Shown here: in pieces, positions 1-7,719 of the stretch
Layout of the letters: each line of letters opens with the position of its first letter
Position numbering within the stretch: the first letter of the stretch is position 1
Origin: DAOUMU01 sp034409055
GTDB lineage: Bacteria; Chloroflexota; Anaerolineae; 4572-78; J111
Reading direction: 5' to 3'
DNA length: 10,719 nt
NCBI GenBank assembly: GCA_034409055.1
Contig: DAOUMU010000204.1
Location: forward strand, 1 to 10,719
Made by a program: the position numbers and the translations under genes
The notes under the pieces: model-generated
Databases searched by the model: none
The model's input: only the letters and a program-made list of their open reading frames with translations
Told to the model about the DNA's origin: nothing

Positions 1-143
1 GGGAGTTCCGAAATTTAAATCATCCCAAAACTTTCGGCGGCGTGAAGCGTAAAACGTGAAACGTGAGGGTTTATGGCATAAAAACATCACGTTTCACGCT
101 TCACGTTTCACGGAGTTGGGACAATTATTTTTTCGGAACTGCC
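1..143. repeat. Nested inverted repeat, possible MITE-like element
   Basis: Three pairs of arms are nested symmetrically. The outer pair is 1-13 against 131-143 (12 of 13 match; core GTTCCGAAA at 5-13 and TTTCGGAAC at 131-139). The middle pair is TCCCAA 23-28 against TTGGGA 116-121, with equal 9-base gaps to the outer pair. The inner pair is 41-66 against 87-112, 23 of 26 positions complementary. The loop itself folds again (TTTATG 70-75 / CATAAA 77-82). The inner arms are heptamers: CGTGAAG, CGTAAAA, CGTGAAA, CGTGAGG. No target-site duplication is visible, and the left arm touches the window edge, so the element may be longer. It lies just downstream of the Nudix gene and could fold in its transcript, but no T-tract follows, so it is not a standard terminator. 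A mobile origin is inference. Confidence 0.75.
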
Positions 144-160
144 TTTGGTCAGAGGTTGAG

Positions 161-709
161 TCAATCTTGGGCCAACCAACGAACGGCAGCATAAATACCA
201 ACCGCCGAGGCCATTGAAGAGACCCGCCCATCCGCCAGGACCGATAAAATTTCAGTGAATGGCACCTGATAGAGTTGTATATCTTCGGTGGCATCAAAAT
301 GGCTGTTGCCATCCGGGCTGGCCTCCAGCGCCAGATAAAAATGGAACCGGGCCTCATTACGATTAGAGTCATAATCCAGCGCATGGAGTTTGTGCCACTG
401 TTGGCTGGTGTAGCCGGTCTCTTCTTCTAATTCCCGTTTGGCTGCCGCCAGGGGATCTTCGCCGGGGTCGATGTAGCCGGCCGGTAAATCCCAGGTTCTT
501 CTGCCCAGGCCATGTTTGTACTGTTCAACCAGCAACACCTGCTGCTGGCCGGTCACGGCAAAAATGATGCTGACATCGGGCACGGCCGTGATGATGTAAT
601 CTGGAATAATGTGACCGTTGGGCAATTTGACTTCTTGCTCAATAACGGTCAACCAGGGGGGACGATGGAACACTCTTTCCGCTTTACGAACTTGCCAACC
701 CTTTTTCAT
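161..709 (-). CDS. Nudix hydrolase, ADP-ribose pyrophosphatase-like
   Basis: A cytoplasmic, metal-dependent enzyme that hydrolyses a nucleoside diphosphate linked to another group; the 182-residue length fits the ADP-ribose pyrophosphatase group. The Nudix box is complete: G78, E84, R92-E93-L94, E96-E97, G99-Y100 (GX5EX7REUXEEXGU). Before it lies the strand-rich N-terminal half (about 1-50) and the usual VLLVEQY and WDLPAGYIDPGE segments. The Ser-Pro-Gly motif often found after the box in true ADP-ribose enzymes is not seen; residues 108-125 read KLHALDYDSNRNEARFHF instead, so the exact substrate is open. The ATG at 709 is supported by AAGGAG about seven bases upstream. The gene follows the helicase remnant on the same strand after 81 bases and probably has its own promoter. 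Function class is sure, substrate is not. Confidence 0.95.
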   Translation of the reverse strand: MKKGWQVRKAERVFHRPPWLTVIEQEVKLPNGHIIPDYIITAVPDVSIIFAVTGQQQVLLVEQYKHGLGRRTWDLPAGYIDPGEDPLAAAKRELEEETGYTSQQWHKLHALDYDSNRNEARFHFYLALEASPDGNSHFDATEDIQLYQVPFTEILSVLADGRVSSMASAVGIYAAVRWLAQD

Positions 710-731
710 CGTTAAACTCCTTTATCTCAAA

Positions 732-760
732 ATCTTAACAAACCCAACCAAGAAAGGCAA
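732..760 (-). promoter_or_regulatory. Possible promoter of the Nudix gene
   Basis: On the minus strand, TTGCCT (760-755) and TAAGAT (737-732) are separated by 17 bases, each matching four of six consensus positions for -35 and -10. The site is about 22 bases upstream of the start codon. The match is weak. The same spacer also holds a 7-bp stem, CCAACCA 744-750 / TGGTTGG 770-776, with a 19-base loop, which overlaps the candidate. Confidence 0.3.
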
Positions 761-790
761 AAAGCTATGTGGTTGGCTAACCCTGAATGG

Positions 791-2266
791 TCAGTCACCA
801 CAAACATCTGGCGAAATGCGGAAAAAATACCTTAGACGGGGACGAATGCTGCCCTGTAGTTCTACCACTCGGTCTGCGATCTGTTCGCGAATGATCGCCT
901 CAGCCTTAGTTAGCATCCGGCGTCGAGTTTCCGTAGACACCTCAAAAGATTGCTCAGTAAGATAATCAAATGCTAATGTCGTTAGAACGGTCCCCATTTC
1001 TGGGTGGGGCCTTCCGGTATTGTCCAAAATAAGTGTGATAAAATCCTCTTGCCGCTCATCTGAGGAAAAAACGGCCCGAAAGTTAAAGATGAAAAAGCGT
1101 TCTTGTTTAAGTTGAGCCTCGTGAGCCTTTGGTCTACAGTTCTCCAGTGAGAGTGGAAACGGGCGATTATCTTCAGACACAATGGCAACCCGGCTGGGGA
1201 GTCGTAAATGAACTGCCTCCCCCCGTCCTTCAAGCACAGCCACCATCTTGTCAAACGTGCGACTACCATAGACGACCAAATCTTCGTTGGGGGACAGGTC
1301 AGGCGGTTCGGTGCCGGGCTGGGGAAACACCAGATAAAGGCGCGACTTGCCAAACACATCCACCAAATCGAGCGGCAAATCTACGATTAGCTCGTTAGGA
1401 AATTCGGGGTGAGGTCGAATCTCGGCCCCAAAATGTTTGAAGAATGTCTCCGCGAATGATCTCATCGTTACTCTGAAACAGTAGCTAGTTCTTGTTGAAA
1501 AACCTTGTAGTAGATGCATCCCTATTTTGTGGGCCAACAAATCGAGAATGTAAGCCTCAATTGTGTCATGGGCAGCCAGGTTAAAAATGGTCACTGCTTC
1601 TTTCTGGCCCAGCCGGTGCAGACGGCCTACCCGCTGCTCGATGCGTATAGGGTTCCAGGGCAGGTCGTAGTTAATCATCTGGTGACAAAATTGCAGATTG
1701 TGTCCCTCACCGCCGGAGCACGTGCTAATCATCACCCGGGCCGAACTGCGAAAGGCCCGCACTGTCTCGGCTCGCTTCAGGGCCGACATCCCGCCGTGGA
1801 ATACCACCACCTCATGGCCAGCCTCTTTTAGGGCCACTTGTAGGGCGTCCATTGTCGGTAGATAATCGGTGAAGATTAGGAATTTGCCTGGGTACTCCGC
1901 TAAAATTTCCAAGGCTGCATCTACTTTGCGCCCGCGCTCGATATCCCAGGTCAGGACTAACTGTTCGGCCAGGTCTGGATTATCTGGATGGTGATCAATC
2001 ATCTTGCGCAAGGTGCGAGCTACGGCCTGGGGGCTGGAGGAAAGCTGCTTTTGCAAAGTCATCATAGCCAGCTTGATAGCAGCCCTGGTTTTATGAGACG
2101 TTCCGCCGTTGGCCGACTTGGCCTGCCACAGTTGTTCGCGGATGTAGGCGGTCACTTTGTCGTACAACGTTCGTTCTGGTGGAGATTGGATCTTTGAATA
2201 ATTTGCCATATCCTCCTGAGTTACCTTGAATTTTGAGTCTTCGGAAACAGAGGGTAAGGCTGGCAA
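791..2266 (-). pseudogene. SNF2-family helicase remnant (second RecA lobe) fused to a C-terminal domain
   Basis: Only the second helicase lobe is present. Residues 20-50 match the segment that follows the DEAD/DEAH lobe in this family (SPPERTLYDKVTAYIRE). Motif IV is FLIFTDYL (129-136), motif V is SGGEGHNLQ (184-192), and motif VI is QRVGRLHRLGQ (211-221). The first lobe, with the ATP-binding GKT and DEAH boxes, is absent: upstream DNA is the divergent kinase gene, so ATPase activity is not expected. After LLAHKIGM (243-250) the helicase sequence stops. A short unfamiliar stretch (251-267) leads to M268, from where the protein reads like the start of another domain or gene (MRSFAETFFKHFG). 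The longest start is TTG at 2266 with no clear ribosome site; ATG at 2209 has AGGAGG only two bases away; the frame is open upstream to 2350. I read it as a decayed locus with an internal deletion, though a shortened protein could still be made. Confidence 0.8.
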
Positions 2267-2346
2267 ATCATCAAGAGAAAATTTACCGCTGTCAATTTTT
2301 GAACCATAACAATTTTTGACTGTCCAACCTGCCCAGTAAGCAAATC

Positions 2347-2357
2347 TATGCTATACT
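2347..2357 (+). promoter_or_regulatory. Extended -10 promoter for the kinase gene
   Basis: TGC followed by TATACT (2349-2357) is an extended -10 element; TATACT matches five of six consensus bases. A TTGACT box at 2316-2321 is too far upstream (30 bases) to be its -35, and no good -35 sits at 17 bases, which is typical of extended -10 promoters. Transcription would start near 2364, leaving a leader of about 30 bases before the TTG start. Position and spacing are seen; activity is inferred. Confidence 0.5.
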
Positions 2358-2383
2358 TAAGAGTGTTCGGGTAAACGTACTGT

Positions 2384-2398
2384 GGGAGGGCAGTCTTG
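2384..2398 (+). promoter_or_regulatory. Ribosome binding site that fixes a TTG start
   Basis: GGGAGGG at 2384-2390 lies five bases before TTG at 2396. The kinase fold starts only a few residues later (DNRYQLKEPLGQGG), so a later start would remove the first strand of the domain. This supports TTG as the true initiation codon. Confidence 0.7.
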
Positions 2399-5300
2399 TT
2401 ACTTGATAACCGCTATCAATTGAAAGAGCCTCTGGGTCAGGGAGGAGTTGGCGTGGTTCATCGCGCCTTTGACCTGACCTTACAGCGCCCGGTAGCGATA
2501 AAACGCCTGGACCGGTCGAAGGACGAATCGGGCCAGGGCATCGAGCGTTTACGTCGTGAAGCTGCACTCCTGAGCCGTCTGGCCCACCCCAACATTATCC
2601 ACTTTTACGATTTAGGCGAAGCGGATGACCAACCTTACCTGGTTCTGGAATACATTGCCGGCTGTACCTTGCGCGATCTCCTCGAAGCCCACCAGGCCCC
2701 CCTGCCGATAGAGATTGCCGTCCACATTATCAGCGGTGTCCTGGCAGCCCTGATGGCTGCCCATGAGGCGGGCGTTATCCACCGCGATCTGAAGCCAGAG
2801 AATATTATGCTGGTCGGGGTTGAGCCGAAAACGGCCCTGGATGCGGTCACCTTGCGGCCCGAGGTGAAGGTCATGGATTTTGGCCTGGCCTACCTGAGTA
2901 GTCAGGTGCGCATCACCGCCGAGAATCTGGTCGCCGGTACGGCTCTTTACCTGGCTCCTGAAACAGCCTTGGGACAAACCGCCGATAATCGAGCCGATCT
3001 GTATGCAGTGGGGGTGATTCTGTATGAGATGGTGGCCGGCCGCCCCCCCTTTCTGGGCCACGACCCCCTGGTGGTCATCTCTCAACATTTGCATGCCACC
3101 CCCATCTCACCCCGCTGGCACAACGCCAGTCTGCCACCGGCTCTGGCCACGATCATCCTCAAACTTCTGACCAAAAATCCGGCCGACCGTTATCAGACCG
3201 CGCAAGCAGTTTTGGCTGACCTGAAAGAAGCTCAGCCTACGGGGAGGGAGGAGCGGCCTCTGACAAAGATTTCGCTGCTCGAAGCCATTGCCCGGGGTCG
3301 ATTCGTGGGCCGCGAGGAAGAGTTATCTTTACTGCGCAGTTCCATCGACGCTATGTTGAGAGCCACTGGCGGCGTGGTCTTTATTGAAGGCGACCCGGGC
3401 ATCGGCAAGAGCCGCTTGGTCAGTGAGGCCTGCGTTTATGCTCATTTGAAAGGGGCCCAGGTTTTCGTCGGGCACTGTTACGATGCCGACCTGACCCTGC
3501 CTTACCAGCCTTTTATCGAAATCGTCAAAGCTTACGTACAAACCAATATCAAACCGGGTTCGACGGGACACTTGCCAGCCAGCCTGGCCGCCGAACTGGT
3601 TAAGCTGGCCCCAGGACTGGAGGCTCACCTGGGTGTGGCACCCATCTCAATGGATATTTCGCCAGCCGAGGCGCGTCTGCGGCTGTTTGAAGCTGTGGCG
3701 ATGTTACTCACCGGCGGCCCTGAGCCGATCATGCTGATTTTGGAGAACATGCATTGGGCCAGCCCCCTCGAGCTGGCTCTGTTATACCATCTGGTCCAAA
3801 CCGGAGCACGCAACCGGCGGATATTGCTCATCGTGACCTATCGAGGTGGTCACCAGGAACACGACCCGGCCAATAGATTAGCCGAACTGATTACTCACCT
3901 CAACCGGGCTGATCTGGCCACTCATTTTCGACTGGAAGCGTTATCGTCTGATGAGGTGACAACCTTATTAGAAACGTTGCTTGAAGGAGAAATCGCCCCT
4001 GATTTCAGCCGGGCTATTTTCGAGGTAACGGAGGGTAATCCTTTCTTTATCGAGGAGATTCTGAAAGCGCTGATTGAAGAGGGCCGAATCTTCCGTGACC
4101 CGGCCCGTGACCGCTGGGCCGAGATCAACCTGTTAGGCTTGGAAATCCCGGCCAGTCTCAAAGAGGTTGTTGGCCGACGCTTTGAAAAATTGAGCCGGAC
4201 CCACCGCCACATCCTGAGCGTGGCCGCCCTGCTGGGGCGCCAGTTCAGAGTCGATGCCCTCCTGGCCGCGGCCGAGGCTTCGTTCCAGGCACCCATGTTG
4301 AGTCTATCGACTCCGATCTCGGAACGGAGCGGGATGAGATCCTCAGGTCAGGGTGTGAGCGAAAAGGAGGTCATAGAGGCTCTGACCGAAGCCGTTAGAA
4401 TGCAACTCATTCGCCGGATACAGCCGTCTGAAGAGAGCCAGGATACAGAAGTTTATGCTTTTGAACATTCATTGATCCGCCAGACGTTGTACGAAAACCT
4501 TGGGCCGTGGTGGCGGATGCGCTTGCACCGGCAGATTGGTCACGCTTTGGAGAAGTTGAATCAGAGCCGGCCAGAACCGATTGTCCCCCCTGATGAACTG
4601 GCCTACCATTTCAGTATGGCCGGAGGCACCGATAAAGAAAGAGCCATCAGCTACAGCTTGGTAGCCATTAACAATGCGTTATGGGTTTACGCCAGCGAGG
4701 TTGCGGTTAAGCATTATCAGACGATCCTGGAGTTACTGGAAGATGATGAAGATATCGCCCAGAAGGCCTGGGTGTTGGAGCAACTGGGTGATCTCTATTG
4801 TCACCGAACTCGACAGATGGTGGATGCTGTGGCCGCTTATGAATGGGCAATCCAACTATGGCAGACGGTGCCCCAACCTGATCGGCCAGCCTTGATCCGC
4901 TTGTATCGTAAAATGGGCGAGATTGCCCGTCATTGGCAAGGTTACGTCGAAAAGCTGGACACCTACCTGGCTGAAGCCTTACGTCTACTCGACGAGGATC
5001 CGAGCCAGGTGGAAAGCCTGGAGCGGGCCCGGGTGCTGGCAGCGATGGCTTTTAACCTGCACGCCCAGCGAACGACGAAACCTGCCGACGAAGAGGCACT
5101 CAACCTGGCTCAGACAGCGGTTCGTCTGGCCACACAATTGGCTGCCGCCGACGAGGAGTCGACGGCTCTGGACGCGATGCGTAGAATCTACCGCTCGCGG
5201 GGTGATTTGGCGGCGGCTCACGATATAGACCGCCGTCGCCTGGCCCTTATTTCCCGCATGACCAATCCGACCGAGGCGGTCGATGCGCATCTGGGGGCCA

Positions 5301-6157
5301 GTCAGATGGGCTGGGAAACGGGCGGCCTGGCTGCGGCCAGCCAGTGCTGTCTGGAAGCGCTAACCATTGCCAGGCGGACCGATAATATCGGTGGGCAGTG
5401 GGCGGCACTACGCCGCCTGGTGATGCTCCATTTGCAATGGGGTAAACTGTCCACCGCAGTTACCTACGCCAACCAGGGCGTGGCCCTGGGACCTCGAACC
5501 GGATTGCTTGAATTTGGCGAGCCGGTGGAAGCCCTTTTTCGAACCCACCTGGCCATCTTACAAACGTTGCAGGGCCAGGCAGAGGCAGCAGCGCGTGAAT
5601 TAGCCGAGTTAAGCGCGCTGTATCCCACGCCTGAGGCACCACCCTATCGCTTTGCCCTGGGCTGGCTCCATTACGAAGCCGAAGCCTGGGCCGAGGCCAG
5701 GCCAAACCTGAAAAACGGGCACGCCTATCCTTCCCCCTTCCTACCCGCTCATTTCGAACTGGTCCTGCTGGTCGAAGTTTACGGTCACCTGGGCGACCAG
5801 GCAGCCCTGAACCAGGTCAGACCGGCAGCCGAGGCCGAAGCCCGTCGCTGGAACCTGCCTTATCTGCTGGCCATTCTCAACCGGGGCTACGGCGCTTTTT
5901 ACACCGAACAAGAGGCCTGGGAGAAGGCGGAAGCGGCCTTCAAGCAGGCCCTGGCCGTAACGCGCCATAAGACTCTCTGGTACCAGGATGCCCGTACCTG
6001 GCTTGACTATGGCCGGATGTTGGCCCGGCGAAACCAACCCGGCGACACCGCCCTAGCCCGTGACTTTTTGAGTGAAGCGCAGGGAATGTTCACTACGTTT
6101 GGCGCGCACGCCCTGGCCGAAAAGGCCTGGGTTGAGGGGGTTCGGCTGTCGCAGTAA
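2396..6157 (+). CDS. Ser/Thr protein kinase fused to STAND-type ATPase and TPR region
   Basis: A 1253-residue cytoplasmic signalling protein in three parts. The kinase (about 7-275) is complete: glycine loop G14-x-G16-xx-G19, K36, E55, H129-R130-D131 with K133 and N136, D161-F162-G163, A187-P188-E189 and D201. The loop from N136 to D161 is about a dozen residues longer than usual. The ATPase (about 302-700) begins FVGREEEL and has Walker A G332-DPGIGKS-339. The Walker B region reads LILENMHWA with E450-N451 where the family normally has two Asp. Later come TEGNPFFIEE (545-554) and a winged-helix segment, FEHSLIRQTLYE. A linker at about 630-655 looks inserted. Residues from about 750 to the end are helical repeats of TPR type. 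No transmembrane helix or DNA-binding domain is seen. The order resembles PknK-type kinase-ATPase proteins. The probable role is signal sensing through the TPRs with phosphorylation as output; substrate and ligand are unknown. Confidence 0.96.
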   Translation: MLLDNRYQLKEPLGQGGVGVVHRAFDLTLQRPVAIKRLDRSKDESGQGIERLRREAALLSRLAHPNIIHFYDLGEADDQPYLVLEYIAGCTLRDLLEAHQAPLPIEIAVHIISGVLAALMAAHEAGVIHRDLKPENIMLVGVEPKTALDAVTLRPEVKVMDFGLAYLSSQVRITAENLVAGTALYLAPETALGQTADNRADLYAVGVILYEMVAGRPPFLGHDPLVVISQHLHATPISPRWHNASLPPALATIILKLLTKNPADRYQTAQAVLADLKEAQPTGREERPLTKISLLEAIARGRFVGREEELSLLRSSIDAMLRATGGVVFIEGDPGIGKSRLVSEACVYAHLKGAQVFVGHCYDADLTLPYQPFIEIVKAYVQTNIKPGSTGHLPASLAAELVKLAPGLEAHLGVAPISMDISPAEARLRLFEAVAMLLTGGPEPIMLILENMHWASPLELALLYHLVQTGARNRRILLIVTYRGGHQEHDPANRLAELITHLNRADLATHFRLEALSSDEVTTLLETLLEGEIAPDFSRAIFEVTEGNPFFIEEILKALIEEGRIFRDPARDRWAEINLLGLEIPASLKEVVGRRFEKLSRTHRHILSVAALLGRQFRVDALLAAAEASFQAPMLSLSTPISERSGMRSSGQGVSEKEVIEALTEAVRMQLIRRIQPSEESQDTEVYAFEHSLIRQTLYENLGPWWRMRLHRQIGHALEKLNQSRPEPIVPPDELAYHFSMAGGTDKERAISYSLVAINNALWVYASEVAVKHYQTILELLEDDEDIAQKAWVLEQLGDLYCHRTRQMVDAVAAYEWAIQLWQTVPQPDRPALIRLYRKMGEIARHWQGYVEKLDTYLAEALRLLDEDPSQVESLERARVLAAMAFNLHAQRTTKPADEEALNLAQTAVRLATQLAAADEESTALDAMRRIYRSRGDLAAAHDIDRRRLALISRMTNPTEAVDAHLGASQMGWETGGLAAASQCCLEALTIARRTDNIGGQWAALRRLVMLHLQWGKLSTAVTYANQGVALGPRTGLLEFGEPVEALFRTHLAILQTLQGQAEAAARELAELSALYPTPEAPPYRFALGWLHYEAEAWAEARPNLKNGHAYPSPFLPAHFELVLLVEVYGHLGDQAALNQVRPAAEAEARRWNLPYLLAILNRGYGAFYTEQEAWEKAEAAFKQALAVTRHKTLWYQDARTWLDYGRMLARRNQPGDTALARDFLSEAQGMFTTFGAHALAEKAWVEGVRLSQ

Positions 6158-6158
6158 A

Positions 6159-6249
6159 AGCGTAGCGCGTGGAGCGAAAAGCGTAGAGCGGTGAAACCGC
6201 AACCGAAAGTGTTAAGCGTAGAGCGTGGAGCGCAAAGCCTAGAGCGTAA
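6159..6249. repeat. Degenerate AGCGTRG heptamer repeats, two copies
   Basis: Two 32-base copies, 6159-6190 and 6215-6246, match at 29 of 32 positions. Each is built of 7-base units: AGCGTAG, CGCGTGG, AGCGAAA, AGCGTAG, AGCGGTG in the first and AGCGTAG, AGCGTGG, AGCGCAA, AGCCTAG, AGCGTAA in the second. Between them lies a small perfect hairpin, GCGGT 6188-6192 / ACCGC 6196-6200. The block starts two bases after the kinase stop codon. Confidence 0.85.
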
Positions 6250-6291
6250 ACCACGCAACACGCAACACGTCACATATTCTGTGGTTTTACG
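6245..6291. other. Stem-loop upstream of the pentapeptide-repeat operon
   Basis: CGTAAACCAC (6245-6254) pairs with GTGGTTTTACG (6281-6291), giving about ten pairs with one bulged base. The loop contains the CGCAACA heptamers. No T-run follows, so it is not a standard terminator. It could act on the kinase transcript's 3' end or on the next leader; neither is shown. Confidence 0.45.
6254..6274. repeat. CGCAACA heptamer repeat, three units
   Basis: CGCAACA occurs at 6254-6260 and 6261-6267, followed by CGTCACA at 6268-6274. CGCAACA is a rotation of the reverse complement of GCGTGTT, the unit repeated five times at 10649-10683, so the same heptamer appears at two places more than 4 kb apart. 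Confidence 0.75.
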
Positions 6292-6352
6292 TGGCTATGA
6301 TTCTCGCAGATGGCGCAAATCTTATCGAGTAATGCTTTAACGAGGTAAGCAG

Positions 6353-7162
6353 ATGGACCCTAAACTAACACGAGAGCAAGTTGAACAGATCATCAAATCC
6401 GCTCGCCAGAAGGGCGAATGGCCAAATCTGAGCGAGGTGAACCTTAACGAGGTGAACCTCAGCGGCATAAATCTCAGTGGGGCGAACCTGAGTGGGGCCA
6501 ATCTTAGCCAGGCAGACCTTAGTGAGACGCTTTTCAGCGAGGCGATCCTGATCGGAGCCAAACTCAGTATGGCCAATCTTAATGGGGCCGACCTCAGCGA
6601 GGCCCTCCTCACCGGGGCGAACCTCGGCGGGGCTCACCTCAACAGCGTGCTGCTCAGGGAAGCAAGCCTCAATAGTGCCAATCTTAGTAAAGCGGATCTG
6701 AGCGAGGCCAATCTCAGCGAGACGAACCTCAGCGGGGCAAACTTCAACGAAGCAAACCTCCATATGGCCGATATCCGTATGGCCAATCTGCGCTGGGCAA
6801 AACTCAACCAGGCCAACCTCAAGGAGGTCAACCTCGGCGAAGCGAACCTGAGTGGGGCTCACCTCATCAAGGCCAACCTTAACCTGGCCAATTTGAGTAC
6901 GGTCAATCTTCGCTGGGCCAACCTCAGCCAGGCAGACCTGCACGGGGCCAATCTGCGTGAGGCCGATCTGAGCGGGGCCAATCTGAGCCAGGCCAACTTG
7001 AGCCGAGCCAATCTGAGTGGAGCCAACCTGACCGAGGCTGATTTGACCAAAGCCGACCTGGCAGGGGCCAACCTGCTCAAGGCCAAAGTAACCGACAAAC
7101 AACTTGACACCGCCAAAAACCTCGCCGGAGCTACCCTCCCCGACGGCACAAATCACGACTAA
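6353..7162 (+). CDS. Pentapeptide-repeat protein
   Basis: After a short charged N-terminal segment (1-25, LTREQVEQIIKSARQKGEW) the protein is one run of A(N/D)LSx repeats. A Leu, Phe or Ile stands at every fifth position from L26 to L241, giving 44 pentapeptides with no break in register. Such proteins fold into a four-sided right-handed beta-helix; 44 repeats would make about 11 coils. The C-terminal tail (TDKQLDTAKNLAGATLPDGT) is the capping sequence common in this family in cyanobacteria and related bacteria. No signal peptide, membrane helix or enzymatic domain is visible. The ATG at 6353 has GAGG seven bases upstream. It is followed after five bases by a DUF3307 gene, so the two are probably co-transcribed. 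Some pentapeptide proteins bind DNA gyrase (Qnr, MfpA), but nothing specific here points to that; function unknown. Confidence 0.96.
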   Translation: MDPKLTREQVEQIIKSARQKGEWPNLSEVNLNEVNLSGINLSGANLSGANLSQADLSETLFSEAILIGAKLSMANLNGADLSEALLTGANLGGAHLNSVLLREASLNSANLSKADLSEANLSETNLSGANFNEANLHMADIRMANLRWAKLNQANLKEVNLGEANLSGAHLIKANLNLANLSTVNLRWANLSQADLHGANLREADLSGANLSQANLSRANLSGANLTEADLTKADLAGANLLKAKVTDKQLDTAKNLAGATLPDGTNHD

Positions 7163-7167
7163 TCTTA

Positions 7168-7704
7168 ATGGATTTATTTGTCACACTGCTATTGGGGCAT
7201 CTGATCGCCGATTTTCCTCTGCAAATGAACTGGCTCTTCCGGCTGAAAACTCGCCACTGGACCGGTGTGCTCTTACATGCGGCGATCCACGGCCTGGTGA
7301 CCGCTATCCTGCTTCAAAATCCGCTCATCCATTGGCCAATGTTGGTCACCCTGTGGGTGATCCACTTCACCATCGACTGGCTCAAGCTACAGGTCGATTT
7401 CAAGCTTCAGACACCGGGTTTCATCCTGGACCAGATCGTTCACGCGCTGGTACTACTCTTGTTAGCCAGGTGGCCATCGGAAATAACAGGAACCTTGAGG
7501 CCTACGCTTTTATATCCAGCCGTGGCTTATGCCCTGATACCGGCCCTATTGACATTTTTAGCCACATTGAGCATCGATCTGGAAAATTCTGCTACCAATC
7601 CAACCGGTTGGTCGAAAAATAAAGCCCCTCAACTTATCTTGCTTGCTCAGTTAGTTGGCTATCCTCTGGTGATAGGCATCTTGATTGTGAGATTTGGGGG
7701 GTGA
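7168..7704 (+). CDS. DUF3307 family membrane protein
   Basis: A 178-residue integral membrane protein with about five hydrophobic segments. It carries the spaced polar residues typical of DUF3307: H11 and D15 (GHLIADFPLQ), H37 and H41 (LLHAAIHG), H66, D70 and K73 (IHFTIDWLK), and D88-Q89 with H92 (LDQIVH). These His/Asp residues lie in or near membrane segments, as in metal-binding membrane proteins, but the family has no settled function. There is no Shine-Dalgarno sequence before the ATG, and the start is only five bases after the upstream stop codon, so translation is probably coupled to the pentapeptide-repeat gene. It ends 15 bases from the convergent ATPase gene with no terminator hairpin between them. 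Confidence 0.9.
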   Translation: MDLFVTLLLGHLIADFPLQMNWLFRLKTRHWTGVLLHAAIHGLVTAILLQNPLIHWPMLVTLWVIHFTIDWLKLQVDFKLQTPGFILDQIVHALVLLLLARWPSEITGTLRPTLLYPAVAYALIPALLTFLATLSIDLENSATNPTGWSKNKAPQLILLAQLVGYPLVIGILIVRFGG

Positions 7705-7719
7705 GCAGGTGAGATTTCT

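Noticed and set aside
41..114. Possible CRISPR array
   Set aside because: The units are seven bases with no spacers; the block is a heptamer repeat in inverted orientation.
743..776. Hairpin CCAACCA/TGGTTGG as a terminator after the helicase remnant
   Set aside because: The loop is 19 bases, no T-run follows on the minus strand, and it overlaps a possible promoter.
2316..2321. TTGACT as the -35 box of the kinase promoter
   Set aside because: It lies 30 bases from the TATACT box, far outside the usual 16-18; the extended -10 explains the promoter better.
2612..3094. A minus-strand open frame of 160 codons inside the kinase gene
   Set aside because: It lies opposite the conserved kinase motifs, has no recognisable domain, and reflects the absence of stops in GC-rich sequence.
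6365..7156. A full-length open frame on the minus strand opposite the pentapeptide-repeat gene
   Set aside because: It is a by-product of the 15-base codon periodicity of the repeats; it has no ribosome site and a low-complexity product.
7104..7622. A plus-strand open frame overlapping the end of the pentapeptide gene and the DUF3307 gene
   Set aside because: It is a frame-shifted shadow of the DUF3307 gene, which has clear family motifs and membrane segments in its own frame.
7705..7719. Bidirectional terminator between the convergent DUF3307 and ATPase genes
   Set aside because: The gap is only 15 bases and contains no inverted repeat.
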